Below, piece by piece: positions 7,820 to 14,137 of a DNA stretch of 14,137 nt. This stretch comes from CAZSHX01 sp964606895 (GTDB taxonomy: Bacteria; Bacteroidota; Ignavibacteria; Kapaibacteriales; UBA2268): the NCBI GenBank assembly GCA_964606895.1, contig CAZSHX010000097.1:1-14137 (forward strand), given 5' to 3'. The notes under the pieces were generated by a model. It had not been told where the DNA came from. It searched no databases and saw only the letters and a list, made by a program, of their open reading frames with translations. The translations under genes were made by a program, and so were the position numbers. Position 1 is the stretch's first letter, and each line of letters starts with the position of its first letter.

Positions 7820-8329
7820 ATGGCAGATATAAAGCCAAAAGTCAGCATTTTGATGGGGAGCGATTCAGATTTGCCCATTATGAAAAAAGCCGCGGAAGTT
7901 TGCAAAGAATTTGGTGTGGATTACGAAATGAGAGTAATTTCAGCCCACAGAAATCCAATGGATGCAATCGAATACGCACAGAAAGCCCACAAAAGAGGAA
8001 TCAAGGTAATCATTGCAGGTGCCGGCGGTGCCGCACATTTGCCGGGGGTTTTAGCCGGAAATACACCTTTGCCCGTAATCGGTGTTCCGGTAATGGGAAA
8101 ATCTTTGAGCGGCATGGATTCTTTGTTTTCAATAGTGCAGATGCCTCCGGGAGTTCCCGTTGCAACTGTCGGTGTGGACGGAGCCAAAAATGCCGGTTTG
8201 CTTGCAATGCAGATTATCGGAACGGGCGAGCCAGCAATCATGGAAAAATATCTTGATTACAAAATCAAGCTTTCCGAAGAATCACGGGCAAAGAACAACA
8301 ATCCCGAATTCACACCTGTTTACGAATAA
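7820..8329 (+). CDS. purE: N5-carboxyaminoimidazole ribonucleotide mutase (purine synthesis)
   Basis: PurE converts N5-CAIR to CAIR in de novo purine synthesis in the cytoplasm. The protein is 169 aa from the ATG at 7820, which follows a strong AAGGAG (7808-7813). An upstream ATG in frame at 7757 would overlap the M16 gene and add 21 non-conserved residues, so it was not used. Class I signatures are clear: MGSDSDLPIMKKAAE near the N-terminus, SAHRNP with the catalytic His, the AGAGGAAHLPG loop and SIVQMPPGVPV. purK is not next to it. It sits 22 nt after the second M16 gene and is probably on the same transcript. That pairing has no obvious metabolic logic. A strong hairpin follows the stop. 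Confidence 0.97.
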   Translation: MADIKPKVSILMGSDSDLPIMKKAAEVCKEFGVDYEMRVISAHRNPMDAIEYAQKAHKRGIKVIIAGAGGAAHLPGVLAGNTPLPVIGVPVMGKSLSGMDSLFSIVQMPPGVPVATVGVDGAKNAGLLAMQIIGTGEPAIMEKYLDYKIKLSEESRAKNNNPEFTPVYE

Positions 8330-8340
8330 ATTTACTGAAA

Positions 8341-8370
8341 AATTCCGGCATCTACTCGGGTGCCGGAATT
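8341..8370. terminator. Bidirectional intrinsic terminator between convergent genes
   Basis: AATTCCGGCA and TGCCGGAATT form a perfect 10-bp stem around a 10-nt loop. It lies 11 nt after the purE stop and 35 nt after the stop of the converging secreted-protein gene. On the minus strand the stem continues into a T run (AATTTTTC), a standard terminator for the converging gene. On the plus strand it is followed by the weaker ATTATTTG, which should still stop purE transcription. Confidence 0.8.
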
Positions 8371-8405
8371 ATTTGTAATGAGGGTTCATCTGTGATTATT
8401 TCCCG

Positions 8406-9734
8406 TTACGGCGTAAGTGTAAATTTCAAACTTGCATCAGGGGTAAATTCAAGGACTTCAACAACAGAAGAACTCCTTGAATAAAATGGATAATAAAAAC
8501 GATTATGCTGAATATCTTCAGAATGAATACTTAAGGAATTATTAATGAATACATTACTTAAAGTATTTTTCTCCAAGATACAAGTGATTCTACCATTTTC
8601 TATCGAACTAATTGGTATGTTTTGAAAACCAAAAGTGTTTGATTCTATAACTTTGTAACCTCCTGTCGTATTATTATTAGGATCATATTGGGAATTAACG
8701 ATTAGTTGTAAATTAGTAATCAATTTGTTCGCAGTATCTATTACACATATAACACTTGTTGTTTTACATGATTTGATAAGCCCATTATCATCGAGTTTCT
8801 CATATAGATACTCATAACAAAATGTAAAAGTATCGTTAATGGTTTGAAAGTGGGAACATGGATTACAACCATATGAGAGAAATTGGTCTCGTTTATTATT
8901 ACCTAACCTAGAATTTATTAGTTCATAAGAAAATGAAAATGTTTTAGAAAACTCAGAATAAGTAGTCACGGGGCCATTAAGGGGATCACTGGTTGTACTA
9001 CGTTCACCTATTAAAACTCTTAATCCTTTGATTTCAAATTCACCTTTAGAAAAGGAAAAACTATCGAAAAAGTTGAAATTCAGCGTTGTATCTCTAATTG
9101 GAATCATATTTTTAATTGAATCTATTGATTTTTTCCAATATCCATAAAAATTATAGGTATCGCTTGTATCGCCCAAAATCTCAAATTTATTTTCTACTGC
9201 TTTGGTATTTGGGATAGCAACAAGGTCTTTTTGATAAAACATCTCATTTATTTTCAGGAGCTTGATTGTTCTATTTAATCTTGAGGTTTTAATGTTCATC
9301 AAATAAAAGCCAATAGGCATTTCCCTACCCTCAAAATCCATTTCAGTTTCACCTTTATTTAACTCAATATTTTTATTGAAAAGAATTTCCCCTGTCAGAT
9401 TATTGATTGAAACCTGAATAATCTCATGCTCATTGCTGTAAAATGTAATGAAATTATTAGTTACTTTCGTTATCAGACCTTCATCGGTATAGTTATAATT
9501 GACTGTATCAACCGAGGTGAAAGTAGTCAAATTGAAATCATATTTATTGACCATCACAAACGACTTTTTTTGATTAACATTAACAATCCTGATGCTATCG
9601 GGGTTTACAAATGAATTATTCGTGAGGTTTTTGCCGGTAAAGTGAATATTGACCGCATTCACCGGAATAATGGAAAGCAGTAGTGCAACAGATATACTGA
9701 AGAAAAACATCGAAGACTTTATTGTCGTTTTCAT
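8406..9734 (-). CDS. Secreted protein of unknown function with an internal sorting-domain-like module
   Basis: I do not recognise the family. The start chosen is the ATG at 9732-9734 (442 aa) because it begins a signal peptide of about 27 residues (MKTTIKSSMFFFSISVALLL, cleavage near VNA-VN). An upstream in-frame ATG at 9806 would place 24 unrelated residues before it. After the signal, residues about 106-162 resemble a type IX (Por) C-terminal sorting domain: ISINNLTGEIL-like strand, a short hairpin, the MPIGFYLMNI strand (compare LPxGxYxxxx) and a final basic strand RTIKLLKI. Here, however, about 280 residues follow it. The rest is rich in Asn, Ser, Thr and aromatics, probably beta, with scattered Cys (GCNPC, KSC, ITC). 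The gene is AT-rich (18 G+C in 8581-8640). It converges on purE across the 8341-8370 terminator. Confidence 0.75.
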   Translation of the reverse strand: MKTTIKSSMFFFSISVALLLSIIPVNAVNIHFTGKNLTNNSFVNPDSIRIVNVNQKKSFVMVNKYDFNLTTFTSVDTVNYNYTDEGLITKVTNNFITFYSNEHEIIQVSINNLTGEILFNKNIELNKGETEMDFEGREMPIGFYLMNIKTSRLNRTIKLLKINEMFYQKDLVAIPNTKAVENKFEILGDTSDTYNFYGYWKKSIDSIKNMIPIRDTTLNFNFFDSFSFSKGEFEIKGLRVLIGERSTTSDPLNGPVTTYSEFSKTFSFSYELINSRLGNNKRDQFLSYGCNPCSHFQTINDTFTFCYEYLYEKLDDNGLIKSCKTTSVICVIDTANKLITNLQLIVNSQYDPNNNTTGGYKVIESNTFGFQNIPISSIENGRITCILEKNTLSNVFINNSLSIHSEDIQHNRFYYPFYSRSSSVVEVLEFTPDASLKFTLTP

Positions 9735-9869
9735 TTGGTTCCAATCATAAATATATTCTTCAACATCAGAATAAATAAACTTACGAAAAATACAAATAAG
9801 AACCAAGAGAAATAAATTTTAAAATTATTAAAAACCAAAGAATGTGTAAAAGAACTTAATCGCTATCCA

Positions 9870-9943
9870 CAACCCATTGAGAATATTCAATCATGTAGCT
9901 CTTCTACATGAATTCAATTAGATGTATCTCTGCTACGCATTTG
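9870..9943. repeat. Possible dispersed repeat with hairpins between the secreted-protein gene and tlpA-like gene
   Basis: This stretch holds TCATGTAG / CTACATGA (9891-9898 and 9904-9911, 8-bp perfect arms, 5-nt loop). A diverged copy of the same 15-base core follows at 9922-9936: ATGTAKCTCTKCTAC fits both 9893-9907 and 9922-9936. The palindrome GAATATTC lies just before at 9881-9888. Clustered hairpins plus a degenerate direct repeat in an otherwise plain AT-rich gap look like a small REP/MITE-type element. It is not followed by a T run in either direction, so a terminator is less likely. The remaining part of the gap (9735-9869) shows nothing clear. Confidence 0.4.
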
Positions 9944-9944
9944 A

Positions 9945-10463
9945 TTATTTACCTTCACTCAGTAATTTTCTGATGGCTTGCTCCAATTCCACACCATGAA
10001 GATTTTTAGCAATGATAACTCCTTTGCCGTTAATCAGCAAATTGTAGGGTAACTCCTGTAAATTATAAGTTTTGGCAACGGGAGAACCCCAGAATTTCAA
10101 ATCGCTCACCTGTGTCCAGTTAATGCTGTACTTTTTGACAATACTCTGCCACTGTTTCTTTTTAACATCCAATGATACCCCGAAAATTTCAAACCCCGTC
10201 CCATCGGAAAAAACTGAGTTTTTGTACTTCTTGTACAATCCGGCTAATTCCGGTTGTTCTTTGACGCAAGGGGCACACCAAGAACCCCAAAAATCAATCA
10301 ATACAATTTTATTTCGCAGTGAAGATAAAGAAACAGTATCACCCTGAAGATTTGGAAGTAGTATTTCGGGTGCTGTATTGCCTATGCTTAGTTCTTCGGA
10401 TTGAGAAAAAGCAACGGTAAAATATAAGAAAAATACCGTTACTATTAAAATTATTTTTTTCAT
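9945..10463 (-). CDS. Exported TlpA/ResA-like thioredoxin-fold protein
   Basis: A 172-residue exported thiol-disulfide protein of the AhpC/TSA-TlpA-ResA group. A signal peptide covers about residues 1-20 (ending AFSQ). The active site WCAPC has Cys63 and Cys66 after the strand VLIDFWGS, and the cis-proline is Pro139 in ELPYN. The insertion between them (about 84-125, with GVSLDVKKKQW) is typical of the TlpA/ResA type. It should act in the periplasm, most likely as a reductant of other thiol proteins, though direction cannot be read from sequence. The start follows AAAGGG and comes 18 nt after the stop of the rhodanese-like gene, so the two are almost certainly co-transcribed, and a functional link through thiol chemistry is plausible. 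Confidence 0.9.
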   Translation of the reverse strand: MKKIILIVTVFFLYFTVAFSQSEELSIGNTAPEILLPNLQGDTVSLSSLRNKIVLIDFWGSWCAPCVKEQPELAGLYKKYKNSVFSDGTGFEIFGVSLDVKKKQWQSIVKKYSINWTQVSDLKFWGSPVAKTYNLQELPYNLLINGKGVIIAKNLHGVELEQAIRKLLSEGK

Positions 10464-10481
10464 TGGATAAATCCCTTTAAA

Positions 10482-10931
10482 TTACTTTTTGACGGCATAT
10501 CCTTTATCAATCCAGTCAACTTTAATATTTTGCGGAAGATTCAAAAGCTTATGGTTTTTGAATCCCATTTCGTTTAGCATGAGAAATACAGGTCTAACAT
10601 TCGGGCATCTGCTAAAGGGACAGCAACCGCAATAAATAACGATATTGGCATCTTTGGGTAATTTACTGAGTTGTTGTTTCAATTTCTTTTGATTTTCCTT
10701 TTCTCCGCCGGGTCCAATATCAATTGAATTCTTGATAATTGCCTGGTAGCCAATGCTGTAAATGTACGTTTTAGGTGCTTTGGGATTATTCAATGTTTTA
10801 TTCAAATCAGCAGGGGCTAACAATTGTTTTGCCGTCCATGGGTCCTGAGCCTGAGCATTAATAATTTGAAAAGCAAATGCCATTATTGCAATTGCAAGAA
10901 ATGAGACAAGGTTAATTCTTGTGTTTTTCAT
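10482..10931 (-). CDS. Exported cysteine-rich rhodanese-like protein
   Basis: I chose the ATG at 10929-10931 (149 aa) because it follows GGAG with an 8-nt spacer; a GTG three codons upstream (10940) is the only alternative nearby. The N-terminus is a signal peptide (to about INAQAQ, residue 29). The C-terminal half resembles a rhodanese fold: strand IVIYC, a Cys-rich loop CGCCPFSRCP with Cys101, Cys103, Cys104 and Cys109, a helix VRPVFLMLNEMG and a last strand. In rhodaneses the first Cys after the IVIYC strand carries the persulfide; three more cysteines in the loop are unusual for sulfurtransferases and could bind metal or form disulfides. The N-terminal half lacks a recognisable domain. 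It lies between the arsR-type gene (52 nt) and the TlpA-like gene (18 nt), suggesting a periplasmic sulfur or thiol role. Confidence 0.8.
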   Translation of the reverse strand: MKNTRINLVSFLAIAIMAFAFQIINAQAQDPWTAKQLLAPADLNKTLNNPKAPKTYIYSIGYQAIIKNSIDIGPGGEKENQKKLKQQLSKLPKDANIVIYCGCCPFSRCPNVRPVFLMLNEMGFKNHKLLNLPQNIKVDWIDKGYAVKK

Positions 10932-10983
10932 AGATTCCACTCCAATATTTATAAATAATCATTATCAATTTAATTCTAATTCG

Positions 10984-11313
10984 TTAAGTAAACAAATTAA
11001 TTTTGCTGTTCAAATTTTCAATTAAAACCTCACGCATGATTTTGCATGCTGAAGATACTTTCCCGGACGATAATCTGAAAAAGGAATTAATTCCTTCTTT
11101 TCTCGGCAGAACTAATCCGTTGGAAACCATCACAGTCAAATGCTGAGACAGATTGGACTTGGAAATATCAAGAATTTTCAAAATATCGCCAAAATTCATC
11201 TCGCCTTTATTCAGTATTTCAATGATTTCAATCCTGATAGGATTCGCCAGTGCTTTGCAAATCCTGGAATGTAACTCATATATTTTTTTATCATCCATTG
11301 TTTCACTGTTCAT
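10984..11313 (-). CDS. ArsR-family winged-helix transcriptional regulator
   Basis: A 109-residue ArsR/SmtB-type repressor. The signature KALANPIRIEIIEIL (20-34), the recognition helix SKSNLSQHLTVMVSNGLV (51-68) and the wing RKEGINSFFRL (71-81) are all clear. It has no ELCVCDL-type arsenic motif. The only cysteines are Cys19 and Cys90, placed before helix 2 and in the last helix. Two distant cysteines occur in the persulfide-sensing BigR/SqrR regulators, but the exact positions differ here, so that is only a suggestion. An internal ATG at Met6 is an alternative start. It is first in a three-gene set with the rhodanese-like and TlpA-like genes and probably controls them and itself. Confidence 0.9.
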   Translation of the reverse strand: MNSETMDDKKIYELHSRICKALANPIRIEIIEILNKGEMNFGDILKILDISKSNLSQHLTVMVSNGLVLPRKEGINSFFRLSSGKVSSACKIMREVLIENLNSKINLFT

Positions 11314-11327
11314 AAACTTCTAAACTA

Positions 11328-11359
11328 CAAATTTACAAAATAATATTCAAAAAGCCAAG
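11328..11359 (-). promoter_or_regulatory. Candidate promoter for the arsR-type operon
   Basis: On the minus strand CTTG (11356-11359) is followed by 20 nt and TAAATTTG (11328-11335). The second element fits TAnnTTTG exactly and the first is one base from TTTG. The leader would be very short (about 8-10 nt). This is weaker than the promoter at 4772-4802. The rest of the 174-nt gap shared with the divergent oxidoreductase gene shows no clear operator. Confidence 0.35.
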
Positions 11360-11487
11360 AAATATTCTGTGGATTTTTTTATTTTACAATTCTATGTCAT
11401 TACCTCAATTAAATAATAATCCTCAAATTTGTTCGTGATTATATCCTTTAATACATTATTTTAGTTAATATTTTAAAAGGATCTAAG

Positions 11488-12141
11488 ATGTCTAAAAATA
11501 AAATAGGAGTTATCGGCTCCGGTATGGTTGCACAAACACTTGCAAACGGTTTCCTGAAACATGGATACAGCGTAATGCTGGGTTCACGCGATTTAACAAA
11601 ACTTCAGGACTGGAAATCCCAAGCGGGGGAAAACGGCAGTCTTGGTTCGTTCAGCCAAGCCGCTGAATATGGTGATATTGTTACTCTTGCCGTTAAAGGC
11701 GGTTATGCAGAAAGTGTACTTGAACTTGCCGGATCAGATAATCTGAAGAACAAAACCGTCATTGATGTTACAAATCCAATAGCACATGAACCCCCTGTCA
11801 ATGGTGTTCTGAAGTTTTTCACTGATTTGAATCAATCGCTTATGGAAAAACTCCAGGTACAGGTTCCATCAGCAAATTTCGTAAAGGCATTCAGTTGCGT
11901 TGGTGCTAATGGGATGGTAAATCCGCAATTTGAAGAAGGCAAACCTACGATGTTTATTTGCGGCAACAGCACCGATGCAAAAATGGAAGTTCAGCATATT
12001 CTCGACCAATTCGGGTGGGACATTGAAGATTTGGGAATGGCAACAGCGGCACGAGCAATTGAGCCATTGTGCATGCTTTGGTGTATTCCGGGTTTCCTGA
12101 ATAATACTTGGTCTCATGCTTTCAAATTATTGAGAAAATAG
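11488..12141 (+). CDS. NADP-binding oxidoreductase, coenzyme-F420-dependent reductase family
   Basis: A 217-residue cytoplasmic Rossmann protein of the F420_oxidored type. The nucleotide site KIGVIGSGMVAQTLANGF (5-22) is followed by the strand and turn VMLGSRDLTK, where the Arg after GS is the usual sign of NADP rather than NAD preference. A second half-site, ADIVTLAV-like (YGDIVTLAVKGGYAESV), and IDVTNPI (92-98) are also typical. The family includes NADPH:F420 reductases, but many bacterial members occur without F420, so the actual substrate is open. Translation starts at the ATG at 11488 after AAAAGGA. It is divergent from the arsR-type gene across a 174-nt gap, which could allow shared regulation, but no operator was identified. 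No partner gene follows it closely. Confidence 0.85.
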   Translation: MSKNKIGVIGSGMVAQTLANGFLKHGYSVMLGSRDLTKLQDWKSQAGENGSLGSFSQAAEYGDIVTLAVKGGYAESVLELAGSDNLKNKTVIDVTNPIAHEPPVNGVLKFFTDLNQSLMEKLQVQVPSANFVKAFSCVGANGMVNPQFEEGKPTMFICGNSTDAKMEVQHILDQFGWDIEDLGMATAARAIEPLCMLWCIPGFLNNTWSHAFKLLRK

Positions 12142-12185
12142 CCTTTAAGTATGATTAACCAATTTCCTCTTAACTAAAATGGGCT

Positions 12186-12270
12186 GAGGACAAGTGACGA
12201 GAGACTGGGGGAAGAGAAGAAATAACAGAATATTGAATATAGAAAAAGAAATTTCGAATTTCGAAGTGGG
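12186..12270. repeat. Intergenic composite of short degenerate repeats
   Basis: The 235-nt gap between the oxidoreductase and YyaL-like genes contains a purine-rich tract with GTGACGAG followed by AGAC (12194-12205), then GAATATTGAATAT (12228-12240), then ATTTCGAATTTCGAAG (12251-12266), in which TTCGAA occurs twice, 7 bp apart. These short words read like worn tandem repeats. No gene, terminator or promoter is evident in the rest of the gap. Confidence 0.35.
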
Positions 12271-12376
12271 GAATTGGATAATAATCTTCATTTCTCCCTA
12301 TGTAAAAGCCGATTAGGTTGACTTCTTATCAGATTTAATAAATTCACCATTTTCTTTCATCAAGACGGATTTATAA

Positions 12377-14137
12377 ATGACACAAAATAAATTAACCAAT
12401 AGCTTAATAAATCAGAAAAGCCCGTATTTACTTCAGCATGCACACAATCCTGTTGATTGGTTCGCATGGGGCGATGAGGCTTTCGAAAAAGCAAATAGAG
12501 AAAATAAACCGATCTTTTTGTCTATCGGCTATTCCACTTGCCACTGGTGCCATGTGATGGCACATGAATCCTTTGAAGATGAAGATGTTGCCGCAATTTT
12601 AAATGATTCTTTTGTTAGCATCAAGGTTGACAGAGAGGAACGTCCAGACGTTGACTCAATCTATATGTCGGTTTGTCAGATGCTCACCGGTAGTGGCGGC
12701 TGGCCCCTGACAATTTTTCTCACTCCCGACAAAAAGCCATTTTATGCGGGAACTTACTTCCCGAAAGAATCTAAATGGGGTAGGATTGGGTTTACAGAAC
12801 TTCTTACGAAAATAGATGAAATCTGGAAAACCGACAGGCAAAAACTTCTTGATTCATCAGTTGAAATCACAAAGATATTAAAAAGTGAGTCTGTAAAACC
12901 AAAAATTCAAGAGATTTCGGAACAAATTCTTCATTCTGCTTACGAAGGCTTGAAGTCATCTTTCGATGTTCGCAACGGAGGATTCAGTCAAGCTCCGAAA
13001 TTTCCTATGCCTCATAATATTTCGTTTCTATTAAGGTATTTCAGGAAAACGGGGAATCATAAAGCACTCGAAATGGTTGAAAAAACTCTTACCGAAATGA
13101 GGTTAGGCGGACTTTACGATCAACTCGGATTTGGATTCCACCGCTACTCTACCGATGAGAAATGGCTTGTTCCCCACTTTGAAAAAATGCTTTACGACCA
13201 GTCATTGCTTGCTATCGCATATACTGAAGCTTGGCAGGTAACCCAAAATGAACTCTTCAAAACAACAGCTCAGGAAATTCTGGAATATATTCTCAGGGAC
13301 ATGACTTCTCCAGAAGGCGGTTTCTATTCGGCAGAGGATGCCGACAGCGAAGGAGTTGAAGGAAAGTTTTACCTTTGGTCGGCAAAAGAAATTAATGCTA
13401 TTCTTGCTGAAAATGCTGAATCTTTCATAAAGGCTCTTAACATTAAGCCCGAAGGAAATTTTGTTGATCAGGTGAATCCCTACCTGACAGGTGAAAATAT
13501 TCCTCATCTGAAGAATGAAGCTGAAATCGGAAAACACGAAAACCAGCGAATGAAACTTTTCAAGGAACGTGAAAAACGGATTCATCCATCAAAAGATGAC
13601 AAAATCCTAACCGATTGGAATGGCTTGATGATTGCCGCCATGTCAAAAGCTTCCCAAGTTTTCCATGATGAACGCTATTCTAAAGCCGCTGAAAAAGCGG
13701 CATCGTTTATTTTTGAGAAATTGCTACTTCCCAATGGCAGTCTACTGCACCGGTATCGCGGCGGAGATGCATCTTTCACAGCTAATCTCGATGACTACGC
13801 TTTTCTTGTTTATGGTCTGCTTGAACTTTACTCTGCGACTTTCAAAGCTGAATATCTGAAAAAGGCGATTCTTCTAACGGATTATATGATTGAACATTTC
13901 GAGGATAAAGTCAACGGTGGTTTTTACTTCACACCCGATAACGGAGAAGATCTGATCGTCCGGAAAAAAGAAATTTATGATGGTGCTATTCCTTCGGGTA
14001 ATTCCATAGCTTTAGGCAACTTACTGCGATTATCAAAAATTACCGAAAATCCCAATTATCTGAAATCCGCTGAAAAGATGATTGGTGGATTCTCTGCTCA
14101 GCTTTCATGGAGTCCGTCTGCTTTCAGCCAAATGATG
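12377..14137 (+). CDS. YyaL/SPATA20-family protein with N-terminal thioredoxin domain, cut by window
   Basis: The frame opens at the ATG at 12377 and stays open for 587 codons to the window edge; family members are usually near 670-700 residues, so roughly the last 100 are missing. The N-terminal thioredoxin-like (DUF255) domain shows the family signature SPYLLQHAHNPVDW (15-28), the CxxC-type site C55-HW-C58, VDREERPDVD, and GGWPLTIFLTP followed by AGTYFPKE. The rest matches the alpha/alpha-barrel part with conserved blocks GGFSQAPKFPMPHN, GGLYDQLGFGFHRYS, VPHFEKMLYDQ, YSAEDADSEG, LTDWNGLMIAAM, LDDYAFLVYG and IPSGNSIALGN. No signal peptide, so cytoplasmic. The biochemical role of the family is not established; the barrel resembles glycan epimerase/glucosidase folds. 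GACGGA seven bases before the ATG may be the ribosome site. Confidence 0.95.
   Translation, partial: MTQNKLTNSLINQKSPYLLQHAHNPVDWFAWGDEAFEKANRENKPIFLSIGYSTCHWCHVMAHESFEDEDVAAILNDSFVSIKVDREERPDVDSIYMSVCQMLTGSGGWPLTIFLTPDKKPFYAGTYFPKESKWGRIGFTELLTKIDEIWKTDRQKLLDSSVEITKILKSESVKPKIQEISEQILHSAYEGLKSSFDVRNGGFSQAPKFPMPHNISFLLRYFRKTGNHKALEMVEKTLTEMRLGGLYDQLGFGFHRYSTDEKWLVPHFEKMLYDQSLLAIAYTEAWQVTQNELFKTTAQEILEYILRDMTSPEGGFYSAEDADSEGVEGKFYLWSAKEINAILAENAESFIKALNIKPEGNFVDQVNPYLTGENIPHLKNEAEIGKHENQRMKLFKEREKRIHPSKDDKILTDWNGLMIAAMSKASQVFHDERYSKAAEKAASFIFEKLLLPNGSLLHRYRGGDASFTANLDDYAFLVYGLLELYSATFKAEYLKKAILLTDYMIEHFEDKVNGGFYFTPDNGEDLIVRKKEIYDGAIPSGNSIALGNLLRLSKITENPNYLKSAEKMIGGFSAQLSWSPSAFSQMM

Noticed and set aside
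9735..9806. Upstream ATG extending the secreted unknown protein by 24 residues
   Set aside because: The extension would bury the signal peptide; the internal ATG at 9734 gives a normal N-terminus.
12138..12185. Possible hairpin after the oxidoreductase gene (AGCCTTTAAG against CTTAAC..GGGCT)
   Set aside because: Pairing is interrupted and no T run follows, so it was not called a terminator.
1..14137. Search for CRISPR arrays, tRNA or rRNA genes, insertion sequences, phage genes or toxin-antitoxin pairs
   Set aside because: No regularly spaced repeats, RNA-gene signatures, transposase or integrase motifs were seen by eye.

Overview
The window looks like chromosomal sequence from a low-to-moderate GC bacterium of the FCB group (Bacteroidota, Ignavibacteriota or Kapabacteria-like). 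This placement is an inference from three things: a promoter matching the Bacteroidetes-type consensus (TTTG, 19 nt, TATATTTG) upstream of the TPR gene, several exported proteins including one with a type IX sorting-domain-like module, and the combination of PBP2, paired M16 peptidases, PurE and a YyaL/SPATA20 protein. Clear Shine-Dalgarno sequences precede some genes (purE, the 67-aa membrane protein, both M16 genes). I see no rRNA, tRNA, CRISPR array, transposase or prophage gene.

Left block (1-4704, minus strand): a 12-unit TPR protein is followed by a possible intrinsic terminator, then a run of PBP2 (mrdA, elongation transpeptidase), a 67-aa two-helix membrane protein, and a secreted Asp-box (BNR) beta-propeller-type protein that leaves the window at base 1. 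The last three are tightly spaced (45 nt and 4 nt gaps) and could be one transcript.

Central block (4920-8329, plus strand): a probable operon of two M16B-type peptidase-family subunits, one with intact HxxEH zinc chemistry and one a lipoprotein without it, followed 22 nt later by purE (purine synthesis). A strong hairpin at 8341-8370 lies between purE and a converging gene for an AT-rich secreted protein of unknown function with an internal sorting-domain-like segment.

Right block: a minus-strand set (arsR-type regulator, exported cysteine-rich rhodanese-like protein, exported TlpA/ResA-like thioredoxin) looks like a small envelope sulfur/redox operon. Divergent from it is an NADP/F420-type oxidoreductase. 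The window ends inside a thioredoxin-domain YyaL/SPATA20-family gene.

Most genes belong to known families. The least explained parts are the small membrane protein between PBP2 and the Asp-box protein, the secreted protein with the internal sorting-like module, the ArsR/rhodanese/TlpA set, and two repeat-like intergenic stretches (about 9870-9943 and 12186-12270). I did not find a clearly new multi-gene system.
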